Assembly (NCBI RefSeq): GCF_043195125.1
Contig: NZ_JBAFWR010000005.1
Direction: 5' to 3' (one strand)
Origin: NCEH01 sp043195125
Lineage (GTDB): Bacteria; Pseudomonadota; Alphaproteobacteria; Rhizobiales; Xanthobacteraceae
DNA length: 64,000 nt
Shown here: positions 24,111 to 32,461 of the stretch, in pieces
How the letters are laid out: each line of letters opens with the position of its first letter
Numbering within the stretch: the first letter of the stretch is position 1
Notes under the pieces: model-generated
What the model was told of the DNA's origin: nothing
The model's input: the letters and a program-made list of their open reading frames with translations, nothing else
The model's database searches: none
Translations under genes and position numbers: made by a program

Positions 24111-25538
24111 CTAAAGCGATGCGACAGGCGCGCGGGCGATGCCGCGGGCTTCGAGTTCATAGGCGACCCGCAGCGCGAGATCCTCGCGCCACGGCGGTGC
24201 GATGACCTGCACGGCGAGGGGAAGTCCGTCGTCGAGCCACACGGGCACCGCCGCCACCGGCAGGCCGATGAAGGAAATCGGCTGGGTGAAAAGACCGAGA
24301 TTGGGGCGCACCGGCAAGGTGATCCCATCAAGAACGAAGGTCTTCTGGCCGAGCTTGGGCGCGCGCGTCGGGGTCGCCGGGGCGAGCAGGATGTCCACAT
24401 TTTCGAAAAGGGCCAGCATCTGCGCGCGGAAATGGCGGCGGAAGCGCTGCGCTGCTGTGGTCCAGGCCGCGGGTATGGCAAGCCCGGCGATCAGCCGGTC
24501 CCGAACGGCGGGGTCGTAATCCTGCGGGCGGGTGCGCAGCCGTTCGGCATGGAGCGCCGCCCCGTCCGCGGCCGTGATGATATAGGCCGAGGCACGGGCG
24601 CGCGCCGCGTCCGGAATATCAATGGTGCGCGTGGCGCCCAGCGCCTGCGCCACCTTGTCCACCACCGCCAGGGCTTCCGGCATGGCGCGCTGGCGGAAAT
24701 AGCCGCCGGCGACCGCGATGCGCAGCCCGCCGATCCCTTGCTTCAGGCTCGGAAACGCCGGTTCCACCGGCTGATCGGCGACCGCGGGATCATCGCCATC
24801 CGCGCCCTGCATGGCGTCATAAGCGAGCGCGAGATCCGCCGCAGAGCGGGCGAACGGCCCGAGATGATCGAAGGCGCACACGAACGGAAAGCTGCGGGCG
24901 CGCGAGAGCCGACCATAAGTGGGCTTTAGCCCGAAAATGCCACACAAGGACGACGGTACGCGGATCGAGCCGTTGGTGTCCGAGCCGAGCGCGAGAGGCA
25001 CCTCGCCCGCGGCGATAGCCGCACCGGAACCGCCTGAGGAGCCTCCCGTCATATGGTCGAGCGCATGGGGATTGCGCGAGGCGCCGTCATGGACATTCTC
25101 GCCGGTGAAATCATAGGCGTATTCGCCCATATTCAACCCACCCACAAGCACCGCGCCCGCAGCCTCCAGCCGCTCCACAAGCGTGGCATCGCGGGTGGCG
25201 GGCGGCAGTTCTCGATTGATCTTCGAGCCGGCACGGGTGGGCAGCCCGGTAATGTCGAACAGATTCTTCACGGCGAACGGTACGCCCGCGAGCGGACCCA
25301 GGGCTTCCCCCTTCGCGCGCGCGGCGTCCAGGGCATCGGCACGGGCGCGGGCACGGGCCGCCACCACGTCGGTAAAGGCGTTCACCTTGGGGTCGAGCGC
25401 GGCGATGCGCGCGAGCGCGGCCTCGACCACTGCTCGAGCGGTGACCGTTCCGGCGGCGACGGCGGCGGCGATTTCGGCGGCGGTTGCGGATGCGGACAGC
25501 ACGCCCGCCGTCGCCTTGGGATCGAGGGCGAGGTTCAT
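24111..25538 (-). CDS. atzE: AtzE-family amidohydrolase (1-carboxybiuret hydrolase-like)
   Basis: An amidase-signature enzyme of 475 residues. The catalytic Lys lies in VPFAVKNLFDITGLPT (near 90), the Ser-Ser region in MTGGSSGGSGAAIAAGEV with the nucleophile in LALGSDTNGSIRVPSS (near 185), and CGIFGLKPTYGRLS completes the signature. The AtzE assignment comes from the overlapping gene for the small AtzG-like subunit (ATGA junction) and the following atzH gene. Known AtzE-AtzG deaminates 1-carboxybiuret to 1,3-dicarboxyurea, which decarboxylates to allophanate for AtzF. Homologues outside s-triazine degraders are common and their substrate is unproven. A GatA-type role is excluded because gatB/gatC are absent and the signature context differs. 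Confidence 0.88.
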   Translation of the reverse strand: MNLALDPKATAGVLSASATAAEIAAAVAAGTVTARAVVEAALARIAALDPKVNAFTDVVAARARARADALDAARAKGEALGPLAGVPFAVKNLFDITGLPTRAGSKINRELPPATRDATLVERLEAAGAVLVGGLNMGEYAYDFTGENVHDGASRNPHALDHMTGGSSGGSGAAIAAGEVPLALGSDTNGSIRVPSSLCGIFGLKPTYGRLSRARSFPFVCAFDHLGPFARSAADLALAYDAMQGADGDDPAVADQPVEPAFPSLKQGIGGLRIAVAGGYFRQRAMPEALAVVDKVAQALGATRTIDIPDAARARASAYIITAADGAALHAERLRTRPQDYDPAVRDRLIAGLAIPAAWTTAAQRFRRHFRAQMLALFENVDILLAPATPTRAPKLGQKTFVLDGITLPVRPNLGLFTQPISFIGLPVAAVPVWLDDGLPLAVQVIAPPWREDLALRVAYELEARGIARAPVASL

Positions 25539-25750
25539 GGGCGATACACCGGGGCAGGATCGAACTCATCGCCGAGATCGAGGCCGCGCACCAGATTGGC
25601 CGCGTCCGCGATCAGCCGCAGGTTGACCAGGGCTTCCTTCCGCCAGTCCGGCTCGATCTTCAGCGCGAAGGCTTCGATCGCGCCATCCAGCATGAGCTCC
25701 AGCGCCCCGTCGGACACGGCGGGAATGGTCCTTTCGACAGGATGGGACAT
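25535..25750 (-). CDS. atzG: AtzG-like small subunit (DUF4089)
   Basis: A protein of 71 residues of the DUF4089/AtzG type: PAVSDGALELMLDGAIEAF, then LKIEPDWRKEALVNLRLI and ADAANLVRGLDLGDEFDPAPVYRP. It is mainly two helices followed by a short acidic tail ending in the conserved FDPAPVYRP. AtzG resembles GatC and forms a heterotetramer with AtzE, without which AtzE is insoluble or inactive (established for Pseudomonas sp. ADP). The gene overlaps atzE by 4 nt and starts 9 nt after the ABC ATPase gene, with GGAG 5 nt before the ATG. Genes this small are often missed by annotation. Confidence 0.88.
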   Translation of the reverse strand: MSHPVERTIPAVSDGALELMLDGAIEAFALKIEPDWRKEALVNLRLIADAANLVRGLDLGDEFDPAPVYRP

Positions 25751-25759
25751 ATCAGCTCC

Positions 25760-27595
25760 CTAAGCCGGAGGATGGGGAATGGCGGCGATCAGTTCGCGCG
25801 TATAGGCGGCCTTGGGAGCTTCCAGCACCTGCTCGGATGTCCCCTCCTCCACCATCTTGCCCTGGCGCATGACGATGACCCGGTCGCACAACAGACGCAC
25901 CACGTGCAGATCGTGGGAGACGAAGAGATAGCTCATGCCGAGCGTCTGCTTCAGTTCTTCCAGAAGGTTCAGCACCACCGCCTGCACGGACACGTCAAGG
26001 GCGGCGGTGGGTTCGTCCAAAATCACCAGGTCCGGCTTAAGGGCGATGGCGCGGGCGATGCCGACGCGGGCCTTCTGCCCGCCGGACAGCTGGTGGGGGA
26101 AGCGGTCCAGCAGGTCCAGGGGTAGGCCGGCCATTGTGGCCAGTTCCTCCACCTTGGCACGCATCTGCGCCGCGCCGCGAATGCCGAACTTCTCGCCCAT
26201 GCGCAGCAGCGGATCGGCGATAGCGCGCGCCGCCGTGTAGCGGGGATTGAGACTATCGGTCGGATCCTGAAACACCATCTGGATGCGCCGGCGTATGGGA
26301 TGGTGCGCGAATTCCTTCGCAGGGATCGCGCCGATGTCCGTGCCGTCAAAGGTGATCTTGCCCGACGTGGCATCGATCAGCCGCATGACAATGGTGGAGG
26401 TGGTGGACTTGCCGCATCCGCTCTCGCCAACGAGTCCGACGCTCTCTCCCTTCTTCACCTCGAACGAGAGCCCGTCCACGGCACGGAAGATGGCGTCCTC
26501 GAGTGGCGCCTTCTTGCCCATCAGGCCGGCGAAGACTCCGGTCGGGACACCCTGGCGCGGGTATTCCTTCAGGAGGTTTTCCACCTTGAGGAGAGGCATT
26601 CCCGATATGCCCTTTTCCCCGGCGGGGTGAGCTGCGGGTATCGCCGATGAAACCGGATCCCCCTCTCCCGCCGCCCGCGGCACCGCACTCTCGCCTTTGG
26701 TGAGAAGTGGAGAAACAACGGGCACCTCCGGCAACAGATCGCTCAGGGCAATCCCCGGCCGCGGCGTCGCACGCACCAATTTCTGCGTATAGGGATGCTG
26801 CGGGGCGCGGAAAACCTGTTCCGCCGGGGCGGTTTCCACCACCTTGCCCTTCTCCATCACCACCACCGTGTCGCAATAGGTGGCGGCAAGGCCGAGATCG
26901 TGGGTGATGAGGATGGTCGACATGCCCCGCGCCCGCGTCAGCTCGGTCACGAGGTCCATCACCGCCTTCTGGGTGGTCACGTCGAGGCCGGTGGTGGGCT
27001 CGTCGGCGATCAGCAATTGCGGCTGGCAGGCGAGCGCGAGCGCGATCACGATGCGCTGGCACATGCCGCCCGACAGCTCGAACGGATAGGCGTGATAGCG
27101 CTCCTCGGGCCGGGCGATGCGCACCTGCTCCAGGATTTCGATCACCTTGGCCTTCACATTGCGCGGCTCGGCCTGAAGGTGGTGCAGCAGCACGTCGCCG
27201 ATCTGGTCGCCGACCTTGCGGATCGGGTTCAACGCCGCGCGCGGGTTCTGGAAGATCATGGAGATCTCCCGCCCGCGCAGGTCGCGCATGGTGCGTTCCG
27301 TGGCGTTGGCGACGTCGATGCCGGAGAAGGTGATGGTGCCTTCCGCGATCCGCCCCGCCCGGTCAAGGATGCGCATCAGGGTGTAGGATGTCACGGACTT
27401 GCCGGATCCGCTCTCGCCCACGATGCCCACCGTCTCGCCTTTGCGGACGGTCAGGTCCACTTGCTTGACCGCCGTCACGATGCCCTTGCGGGTGGCGAAC
27501 TCCACCGTGAGGTGATGCACCTCCAGCAGCGGGCCGCGCGCGTCCTCGGTGGGGGCTGGGGTAGAGGCCTGCGTCATATCGATCGCACCATGCAT
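25760..27595 (-). CDS. Peptide/opine-type ABC transporter, fused double ATPase
   Basis: A protein of 611 residues containing two complete ABC ATPase domains, as in GsiA or a DppD-DppF fusion. Domain 1: Walker A GESGSGKS (60-67), signature LSGGM (177-181), Walker B LLIADEPTTGLD. Domain 2: Walker A GESGCGKS (393-400), LSGGQKARVGIARA, and LVILDEPTAALD. Between them residues about 293-336 form an odd low-complexity linker (SPLLTKGESAVPRAAGEGDP and so on) that coincides with a palindromic repeat-like DNA element. The start could also be the ATG at MTQAST, six codons in. It energises the two permeases encoded just upstream and feeds the AtzGE hydrolase encoded downstream. Confidence 0.93.
   Translation of the reverse strand: MHGAIDMTQASTPAPTEDARGPLLEVHHLTVEFATRKGIVTAVKQVDLTVRKGETVGIVGESGSGKSVTSYTLMRILDRAGRIAEGTITFSGIDVANATERTMRDLRGREISMIFQNPRAALNPIRKVGDQIGDVLLHHLQAEPRNVKAKVIEILEQVRIARPEERYHAYPFELSGGMCQRIVIALALACQPQLLIADEPTTGLDVTTQKAVMDLVTELTRARGMSTILITHDLGLAATYCDTVVVMEKGKVVETAPAEQVFRAPQHPYTQKLVRATPRPGIALSDLLPEVPVVSPLLTKGESAVPRAAGEGDPVSSAIPAAHPAGEKGISGMPLLKVENLLKEYPRQGVPTGVFAGLMGKKAPLEDAIFRAVDGLSFEVKKGESVGLVGESGCGKSTTSTIVMRLIDATSGKITFDGTDIGAIPAKEFAHHPIRRRIQMVFQDPTDSLNPRYTAARAIADPLLRMGEKFGIRGAAQMRAKVEELATMAGLPLDLLDRFPHQLSGGQKARVGIARAIALKPDLVILDEPTAALDVSVQAVVLNLLEELKQTLGMSYLFVSHDLHVVRLLCDRVIVMRQGKMVEEGTSEQVLEAPKAAYTRELIAAIPHPPA
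26604..26710 (-). repeat. Palindromic extragenic-type repeat inside the ATPase linker
   Basis: The stretch has imperfect hairpins (CTTTTCCCCGGCGGGGTGAG; CTCGCCTTTGGTGAG) and the 13-mer ATCCCCCTCTCCC (26657-26669), which recurs at 33731 in an intergenic repeat cluster. It is in frame with the ABC ATPase and encodes its interdomain linker. Confidence 0.5.
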
Positions 27596-27606
27596 GGCAC
27601 GCCCCC

Positions 27607-28503
27607 TCAGGTGCGGCGCTGGGGATCGACGATGTCGCGCAGACCGTCACCCAGCAGGTTGAAGCAGAACACAGCAAACATCAGCGCAAGGCCGGGAAAC
27701 AGCGCGATCCACCATTCGCCGGAAACGATGAAGGCCGAGCCTTCCGCCACCATGATCCCCCATTCGGGGGTGGGCGGCCGCACGCCGAGGCCGATGAAGG
27801 ACAGGCCGGCGGCGTTGAGGATGGCGTAGCCCATGGTCAGCGACATCTGCACCATCATGATGGGCAGGATGTTGGGCAGGATCTGGGTCAGCATGATGCG
27901 CCATTCGCTGTTGCCGGTGAGCCGCGCCGCCTGGATGAAGCCCGACTGGCGGCGGATCGCCGCCTCCGCCCGCGCGACGCGGGCATAGAGCGGGAAATTG
28001 ATGATGGCGGTGGCAATCACGATATTGGTCACCGTGTTGCCCAGCGCCGCGACAATGCCCATGGCCAGCACGAACAGCGGGAAGGCCATGATGGTATCGG
28101 AGATGCGGCCGACGATCCGGTCCGTCCAGCCGCCGAAGAAGCCGGCCGCGATGCCGGCGATGCCGCCCGCCGCGAACACCAGGGCCACCGAGAAGATGGC
28201 GATGCCCATGTCCAGCCGGGTCGCGACGATCACGCGGGAGAACATGTCGCGGCCGAGCTGGTCGGTGCCGAACCAATGGGCCCAGGAGGGCGCCTGGAGC
28301 GCCGCCTTGGTGTCGCTCGCGAGCGGATCGTACGGCACGATATAGGGACCGATGGCTGCCGCCAGGATCAGCACAAGGAACATGCCGAAGGCGAGGCCCG
28401 TGACCGGATTCTCCGAGATCACATATTTCGCATGGCGCAGCGTTGCGGCGAGGCCGCTCGACGAAGATGCCGATCCGCGATCGGCCGGGTTGGCGAGGGT
28501 CAT
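27607..28503 (-). CDS. ABC transporter permease (DppC type)
   Basis: A protein of 298 residues with about six membrane segments. A cytoplasmic N terminus precedes the first helix (VTGLAFGMFLVLILAAAIGP). The family signature DQLGRDMFSRVI follows the periplasmic loop, and the ATPase-contacting EAA loop is in RAEAAIRRQSGFIQAARLTGN. The C terminus ends FCFNLLGDGLRDIVDPQRRT, the canonical DppC/OppC tail. Its ATG overlaps the stop of the upstream permease gene by 4 nt (28500-28503). Eleven bases separate it from the ATPase gene. Together with its partner it forms the channel of a peptide/nickel/opine-class importer (TC 3.A.1.5). Confidence 0.94.
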   Translation of the reverse strand: MTLANPADRGSASSSSGLAATLRHAKYVISENPVTGLAFGMFLVLILAAAIGPYIVPYDPLASDTKAALQAPSWAHWFGTDQLGRDMFSRVIVATRLDMGIAIFSVALVFAAGGIAGIAAGFFGGWTDRIVGRISDTIMAFPLFVLAMGIVAALGNTVTNIVIATAIINFPLYARVARAEAAIRRQSGFIQAARLTGNSEWRIMLTQILPNILPIMMVQMSLTMGYAILNAAGLSFIGLGVRPPTPEWGIMVAEGSAFIVSGEWWIALFPGLALMFAVFCFNLLGDGLRDIVDPQRRT

Positions 28504-29516
28504 GCTTCGCTCCGTGCGCGCGGATCGATGACGCCGTAGGCGAGGTCGATCACGAGATTGAGGACGATGTAGAGAACGGCCATGGCGAGCACGAAGCCCT
28601 GCACAGGTGCGTAATCCGAGGAGATCAGCGCCTCGACCGCATAGGAGCCGATGCCCGGCCAGGCGAACACCTTCTCCACCAGCACATTGGCGCCGAGCAG
28701 GAAGGAGAACACCATGCCGAGCGTGGTGATCACCGGCAGCATGGCATTGCGGAAGGCATAGACCATGATGACCTTGTAGGGCGTCAACCCCGCGGCGCGC
28801 GCCGTGCGCACGAATTCCGACGACAGCACCGAGAGCATGGAGGCGCGCGTGATGCGGGCGATCGGCGCAAGGGCGAAGATGGCGAGCGTTACCGTCGGAA
28901 TCGCCAATTGGGCGGCGGCTGAGCGGAACGTCTCGAAATCCCCGGCGATCAGGCTGTCGATGAGATAGAAGCCGGTGACCGTGGGCGGCGCCGTGTAGAA
29001 CACATCCAGCCGCCCGAGCGGCGCCGGCGCCCAGCCGAGCTTGAAATAGAACACATAGACCAGCAGCAGGCCGGTGAAGAACACAGGCAGAGACACGCCG
29101 GCGGTGGTGATCACGCGGCAGGCATGATCAATCCAGGTGCCCTGCCTGACCGCCGCCATGATGCCGAACGGAATGGCAATGGCGAGTGCCAGGATGAGCC
29201 CCGAGAGCGTGAGTTCGGCGGAGGCGGGCAGGCGGCTCGCGATCTCGCTCGCCACCGGCTGGCCGGTGGAGAGCGAGGAGCCGAGATCGCCTTTCGCCAG
29301 CGCGGAGACATAGTCGACGAACTGCACGGGCAGCGGCTTGTCGAGGCCGAGCTTGGTGCGGATTTCGGCGATGGCCTGGGGGGTGGCGGCAGGACCGGCG
29401 AAATAGGCTGCGGCATCCCCCGGCAGCACGCGGGTAAGCATGAAGGTCACGATCACCACGCCGATCAGGCTCGGGATCGCGGTGGCGATGCGGCTGGCGA
29501 TGAGCTTCAACATCAC
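28500..29516 (-). CDS. ABC transporter permease (DppB type)
   Basis: A protein of 338 residues with six predicted membrane segments. The first is in ATAIPSLIGVVIVTFMLTRVLPGD, whose RVLPGDAA is the DppB hallmark. Also visible are TAIAIPFGIMAAVR-like sequence near residue 110, an EAA-type loop in VRTARAAGLTPYKVIMVYAFRNA, and VEKVFAWPGIGSYAVEALISSDYAPVQG near the C terminus. It is longer than many DppB proteins because of an extended periplasmic loop around residues 160-200 (VFYTAPPTVTGFYLIDSLI). It is coupled to the DppC-type gene by a 4-nt overlap. The preceding gene on the strand is the binding protein, 203 bp upstream. Confidence 0.94.
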   Translation of the reverse strand: MMLKLIASRIATAIPSLIGVVIVTFMLTRVLPGDAAAYFAGPAATPQAIAEIRTKLGLDKPLPVQFVDYVSALAKGDLGSSLSTGQPVASEIASRLPASAELTLSGLILALAIAIPFGIMAAVRQGTWIDHACRVITTAGVSLPVFFTGLLLVYVFYFKLGWAPAPLGRLDVFYTAPPTVTGFYLIDSLIAGDFETFRSAAAQLAIPTVTLAIFALAPIARITRASMLSVLSSEFVRTARAAGLTPYKVIMVYAFRNAMLPVITTLGMVFSFLLGANVLVEKVFAWPGIGSYAVEALISSDYAPVQGFVLAMAVLYIVLNLVIDLAYGVIDPRARSEA

Positions 29517-29719
29517 AGCTTCCTTTCAGCTGGTGCGGGACACGCGCCCGCCCGCGATGCTCCCTTTCCACCCTCCCTGAAAAACGGGAGAGAGACCGCA
29601 CCTGCGCCTTTGAATCGGATCCCCTGCCTCTGCACCGAAGAAGTCCCTCTCCCCAATTGGGAGAGGGCGAGGGTCAGGGGACCGCCGTAGGCGAGGGAGT
29701 CGCGCGGACGACGAAACCT
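29517..29719. repeat. Intergenic palindromic repeat (CCCTCTCCC type)
   Basis: The gap between the binding-protein and permease genes holds an inverted repeat CCCTCTCCC / GGGAGAGGG (29645-29667) with a CAATT centre, followed by a G-rich tail. Repeats of this kind are scattered between genes in many alphaproteobacteria. Within an operon it may set lower permease levels than binding-protein levels. Confidence 0.6.
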
Positions 29720-31357
29720 TCAGCTCTTCACGAACGAGCGATAGTCCAGCCGGCGGTGGAACCAGTATTCGTAGCCGGTGACGTTCTTCTGCATCGCGAT
29801 GTTTACATAAGGCTGGTAGAGCGGGATGCGGGGCACATCGGCAAACGCGAGGTCGATCATGCCCTTCACGTCGGCATCGTAGGCAACCTTATCGCCGTTC
29901 GCCGCCGCAGCGCGGGCGCCGTCGATAAAGGCATCCATCGCTGCCGACTTGTAGCTCATGGTGTTGAACACGGAATTTTGCCCGTGGTAGCACCAGAAAA
30001 AGAAGTATTCTGGATAATCCAGCCAGCCGGAAAACACATTTGTGAAGAGCGGCAGCTCTTTCTTGTTCAGCTCCGTGCGCCAATTGGCGCCGGGGATCTT
30101 GTTGATCGTGGTCTTGATGCCGAGTTCCTGCAGGTTCTCCTGCAGCAGCACGCACAAGGGCTCGTTCACGCCGGCGAAGCCGAGGTCGAACGAAATGGTG
30201 GTCTCGAGCCCGTTGGGATAGCCGGCCTCGGTCAGCAATTGCTTGGCCTTTGCGAGATCCGTCGTGAACGGCGCTGGCTGCGGCCACACCGCCTGGCTCA
30301 CACCGCCTGGAGCTGCACCAAACATCGGCTTGCCGAGGCCGAACAGAACCGCATCCATGATCTTCTGATAGGGGATGGCATAGGCGATCGCCTGGCGCAC
30401 CTTCAGATTGTCGAAGGGCGGCTTGGTGACGTTCATGCCGATATATTGCAGGCCGTTGGAATATGGCGTGGAGATGATGGTCAGCTTGCCGCTGTCCTTC
30501 AGCTCGACGAAGTCCTTGTTGGGCAGGTCATAGGAGATATCCGCGTCGCCGCGCTCCAGCAGCGCGCGACGATTGCCGGCGGAGGGCACCATGCGCCAGA
30601 TCACCCGCTTGATCTTGGGCATCGGGCCGCCGACCCATTTCTCGTTGCGCTCGAACACCACTTCGGTGCCGGGGGTCCATTTGGTGACCTTGTATGCGCC
30701 GGAGCCGACGGTGTTCTGCTTGGCATATTCCAGGGCCCAGGGATCCTGCGCCGTCGCGTTCTTCTTCAGCAGTTCGGAATTCATCACGCACGGTACCACC
30801 ACCGCCAGATCGGGGATGGTGAGGCGATCCTTGCGCAGGAAATCGACACGGAAGGTGTGATCATCCACCACCACGAACTGCTCCGGCTTCTCCAGCGAGC
30901 CGGCCTTCATCTGGAAGGTGGGGAAGCCGCCGACGCTGACCGCCCGGTCCATGGACCATTTCACGTCCTTGGCCGTCACCGGGGTGCCGTCCTGGAAAGT
31001 GGCGTTTTTCTTCAGCTTGAAGGTCGCCGACATGTCGCCGAGAGTCATGTCCTCGGCCAGTTCGCCCTCGATCTTCTCGCGGTCGTAATAGGGCGTGCCG
31101 TTCACGTCCTTCATGGGATGGGTGATCAGGCGATCGTAGCAATTCCAGCTGACTTCATAGCCGGGCACATTGGTGCCGACGCCCTGGACGTCGAGATTGT
31201 TCGGCCCGCTCTCGGAGACGATCAGCAAGGTTTCCGAACGCGCCTGGGCCTGCGCGGAAGAGAACACCGCAGGTGCCGCAACCCCGGCCGCGCCGGCGGT
31301 GGCAGTTACGGAAGCCGTTTTGATAAACTCGCGACGATTCATGCCTTCGATCCCCAT
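29720..31357 (-). CDS. ABC transporter substrate-binding protein (SBP family 5), Tat-exported
   Basis: A protein of 545 residues. MNRREFIKTASVTATAGAAG near the N terminus is a twin-arginine signal (RREFIK). The mature protein is a family 5 (DppA/OppA-like) binding protein, with YDRLITHPMKDVNG, AEDMTLGDMSATFKLKKNATFQDGTPVTAKDVKW and VRQAIAYAIPYQKIMDAVLFGLGKPM (partly quoted) as typical lobe motifs. The start could be the ATG at 31342, which places the Arg pair at positions 3-4. It is the first gene of the transporter-atzGEH-gntR operon. Tat export suggests folding in the cytoplasm before secretion. The ligand cannot be read from sequence; the downstream hydrolases point to a small amide or ureido compound (inference). 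Confidence 0.93.
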   Translation of the reverse strand: MGIEGMNRREFIKTASVTATAGAAGVAAPAVFSSAQAQARSETLLIVSESGPNNLDVQGVGTNVPGYEVSWNCYDRLITHPMKDVNGTPYYDREKIEGELAEDMTLGDMSATFKLKKNATFQDGTPVTAKDVKWSMDRAVSVGGFPTFQMKAGSLEKPEQFVVVDDHTFRVDFLRKDRLTIPDLAVVVPCVMNSELLKKNATAQDPWALEYAKQNTVGSGAYKVTKWTPGTEVVFERNEKWVGGPMPKIKRVIWRMVPSAGNRRALLERGDADISYDLPNKDFVELKDSGKLTIISTPYSNGLQYIGMNVTKPPFDNLKVRQAIAYAIPYQKIMDAVLFGLGKPMFGAAPGGVSQAVWPQPAPFTTDLAKAKQLLTEAGYPNGLETTISFDLGFAGVNEPLCVLLQENLQELGIKTTINKIPGANWRTELNKKELPLFTNVFSGWLDYPEYFFFWCYHGQNSVFNTMSYKSAAMDAFIDGARAAAANGDKVAYDADVKGMIDLAFADVPRIPLYQPYVNIAMQKNVTGYEYWFHRRLDYRSFVKS

Positions 31358-31514
31358 CTGAGAAAGCGTCCCTACGCTCTCTCATTCAAGGGATGTGCCA
31401 ATTGCATACCGTTTTTGAGTTATCTTTTAATTTCAAATTATTAAGCAATAAAATTAGCCGTTAGGCTGGCGCTTACCAGGGGCCATTTGCCCTTAAATTA
31501 GGCACATGTGGCGT

Positions 31515-31526
31515 CATTGCATGCAT
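31515..31526 (+). promoter_or_regulatory. 12-bp element shared with the atzF upstream region
   Basis: CATTGCATGCAT is the exact reverse complement of the element at 20877-20888. It lies 158 bp upstream of the binding-protein start, in AT-rich promoter DNA that also has ATTGCATACC at about 31398. Confidence 0.4.
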
Positions 31527-31540
31527 TTGCACATGAGCAC

Positions 31541-31556
31541 GAATATACGAATATTC
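31541..31556. promoter_or_regulatory. 16-bp palindrome in the transporter promoter region
   Basis: GAATAT / ATATTC arms with a 4-bp centre (ACGA) lie 15 bp from the shared 12-bp element. Candidate operator for the GntR protein or another regulator. Confidence 0.35.
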
Positions 31557-31590
31557 TACAAATAGCATCATGCCCGCACAACGGGATGTG

Positions 31591-31613
31591 CCGCGCGACG
31601 TGGGGTCGCGCGG
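31591..31613 (-). terminator. Hairpin after pssA, possible terminator
   Basis: A perfect 9-bp GC-rich stem (CCGCGCGAC / GTCGCGCGG) with a 5-nt loop lies 24 bp past the pssA stop. No T-tract follows on the minus strand, so termination efficiency is doubtful. Confidence 0.4.
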
Positions 31614-31636
31614 CGGATGCTACCACGATGGGAGAG

Positions 31637-32458
31637 TCAGGTTGGGGGCGGGGCGGCCTCGGTTTCCGCAATATGGGCCGCCATCAGGCGGCGGTAGCGC
31701 AGGAACGAGAAGGGCAGGAAGCCGAGGTACAAAAGGCTGCACACGGCGAGCACGGTCCAGGGGTAGCTGGCAAGGAGGCCGACGAACATCGCCACCACCA
31801 CGAACAGCGGCAGCACCATGTCCCGCCGCACGCGCTTGCCCAGCGTCTTGCCGGAATAGGCCGGCACCTTGGAGATCATGAGCAGGCCGATGCACAGGCA
31901 ATAGACCAGCGCCACCGGGGCCGTGGCGGCGCCGCGGGGCAGGCCGAGCAGGTCCAGATAGACCGGCAGCAGCGCCACGATGGCGCCGGCCGGCGCGGGG
32001 ATGCCGGTGAAGAAGTCCGCCGCGAAGGCCGGGCGGTTGGGGTCGTCCAGCATCACGTTGAAACGCGCAAGGCGCAGCGCCGCGCAGATGGCGAAGATCA
32101 GCACCACCAGCCAGCCGATGGAGCCCACCATGTCGAGGCCCCACAGATAAAGGATCAGGGCCGGGGCGCAGCCGAAATTGACGAAGTCGGCGAGGCTGTC
32201 CAGCTCTGCGCCGAAGCGGGAGGTGCCCTTCAGGGCCCGCGCCAGCCGGCCGTCGACCCCGTCGAGGATGGCGGCGAAGACGATCGCCGCAAGCGCCAGT
32301 TCCAGCCGCCCCTCGATGGCCATGCGCACCGCCGTGAGGCCGGAGCACAAAGCCAGCAAGGTCACGAGGTTCGGCAGCAGAACGCGCACCGGGATCTTGC
32401 CCAGGCGCCAGACCTGCGGCGTGCCCTGCGGATCGAGGGGGGGAAGGGAGGCGGCCAT
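31637..32458 (-). CDS. pssA: CDP-diacylglycerol--serine O-phosphatidyltransferase
   Basis: An integral membrane protein of 273 residues. The CDP-alcohol phosphatidyltransferase signature D-G-x2-A-R-x8-G-x3-D-x3-D is complete as DGVDGRLARALKGTSRFGAE then LDSLADFVNFG (residues about 65-100). Around it are about six to eight hydrophobic helices (LLALCSGLTAVRMAIEG; LALAAIVFAAILDG; GSIGWLVVLIFAICAAL; MVLPLFVVVAMFVGLLAS). It makes phosphatidylserine from CDP-diacylglycerol and serine. The next gene upstream, 3 nt away, is the decarboxylase for the following step to phosphatidylethanolamine, so the pair is one operon. The type is the membrane-integral type II PssA of alphaproteobacteria rather than the enterobacterial one. 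Confidence 0.95.
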   Translation of the reverse strand: MAASLPPLDPQGTPQVWRLGKIPVRVLLPNLVTLLALCSGLTAVRMAIEGRLELALAAIVFAAILDGVDGRLARALKGTSRFGAELDSLADFVNFGCAPALILYLWGLDMVGSIGWLVVLIFAICAALRLARFNVMLDDPNRPAFAADFFTGIPAPAGAIVALLPVYLDLLGLPRGAATAPVALVYCLCIGLLMISKVPAYSGKTLGKRVRRDMVLPLFVVVAMFVGLLASYPWTVLAVCSLLYLGFLPFSFLRYRRLMAAHIAETEAAPPPT

Positions 32459-32461
32459 TGC

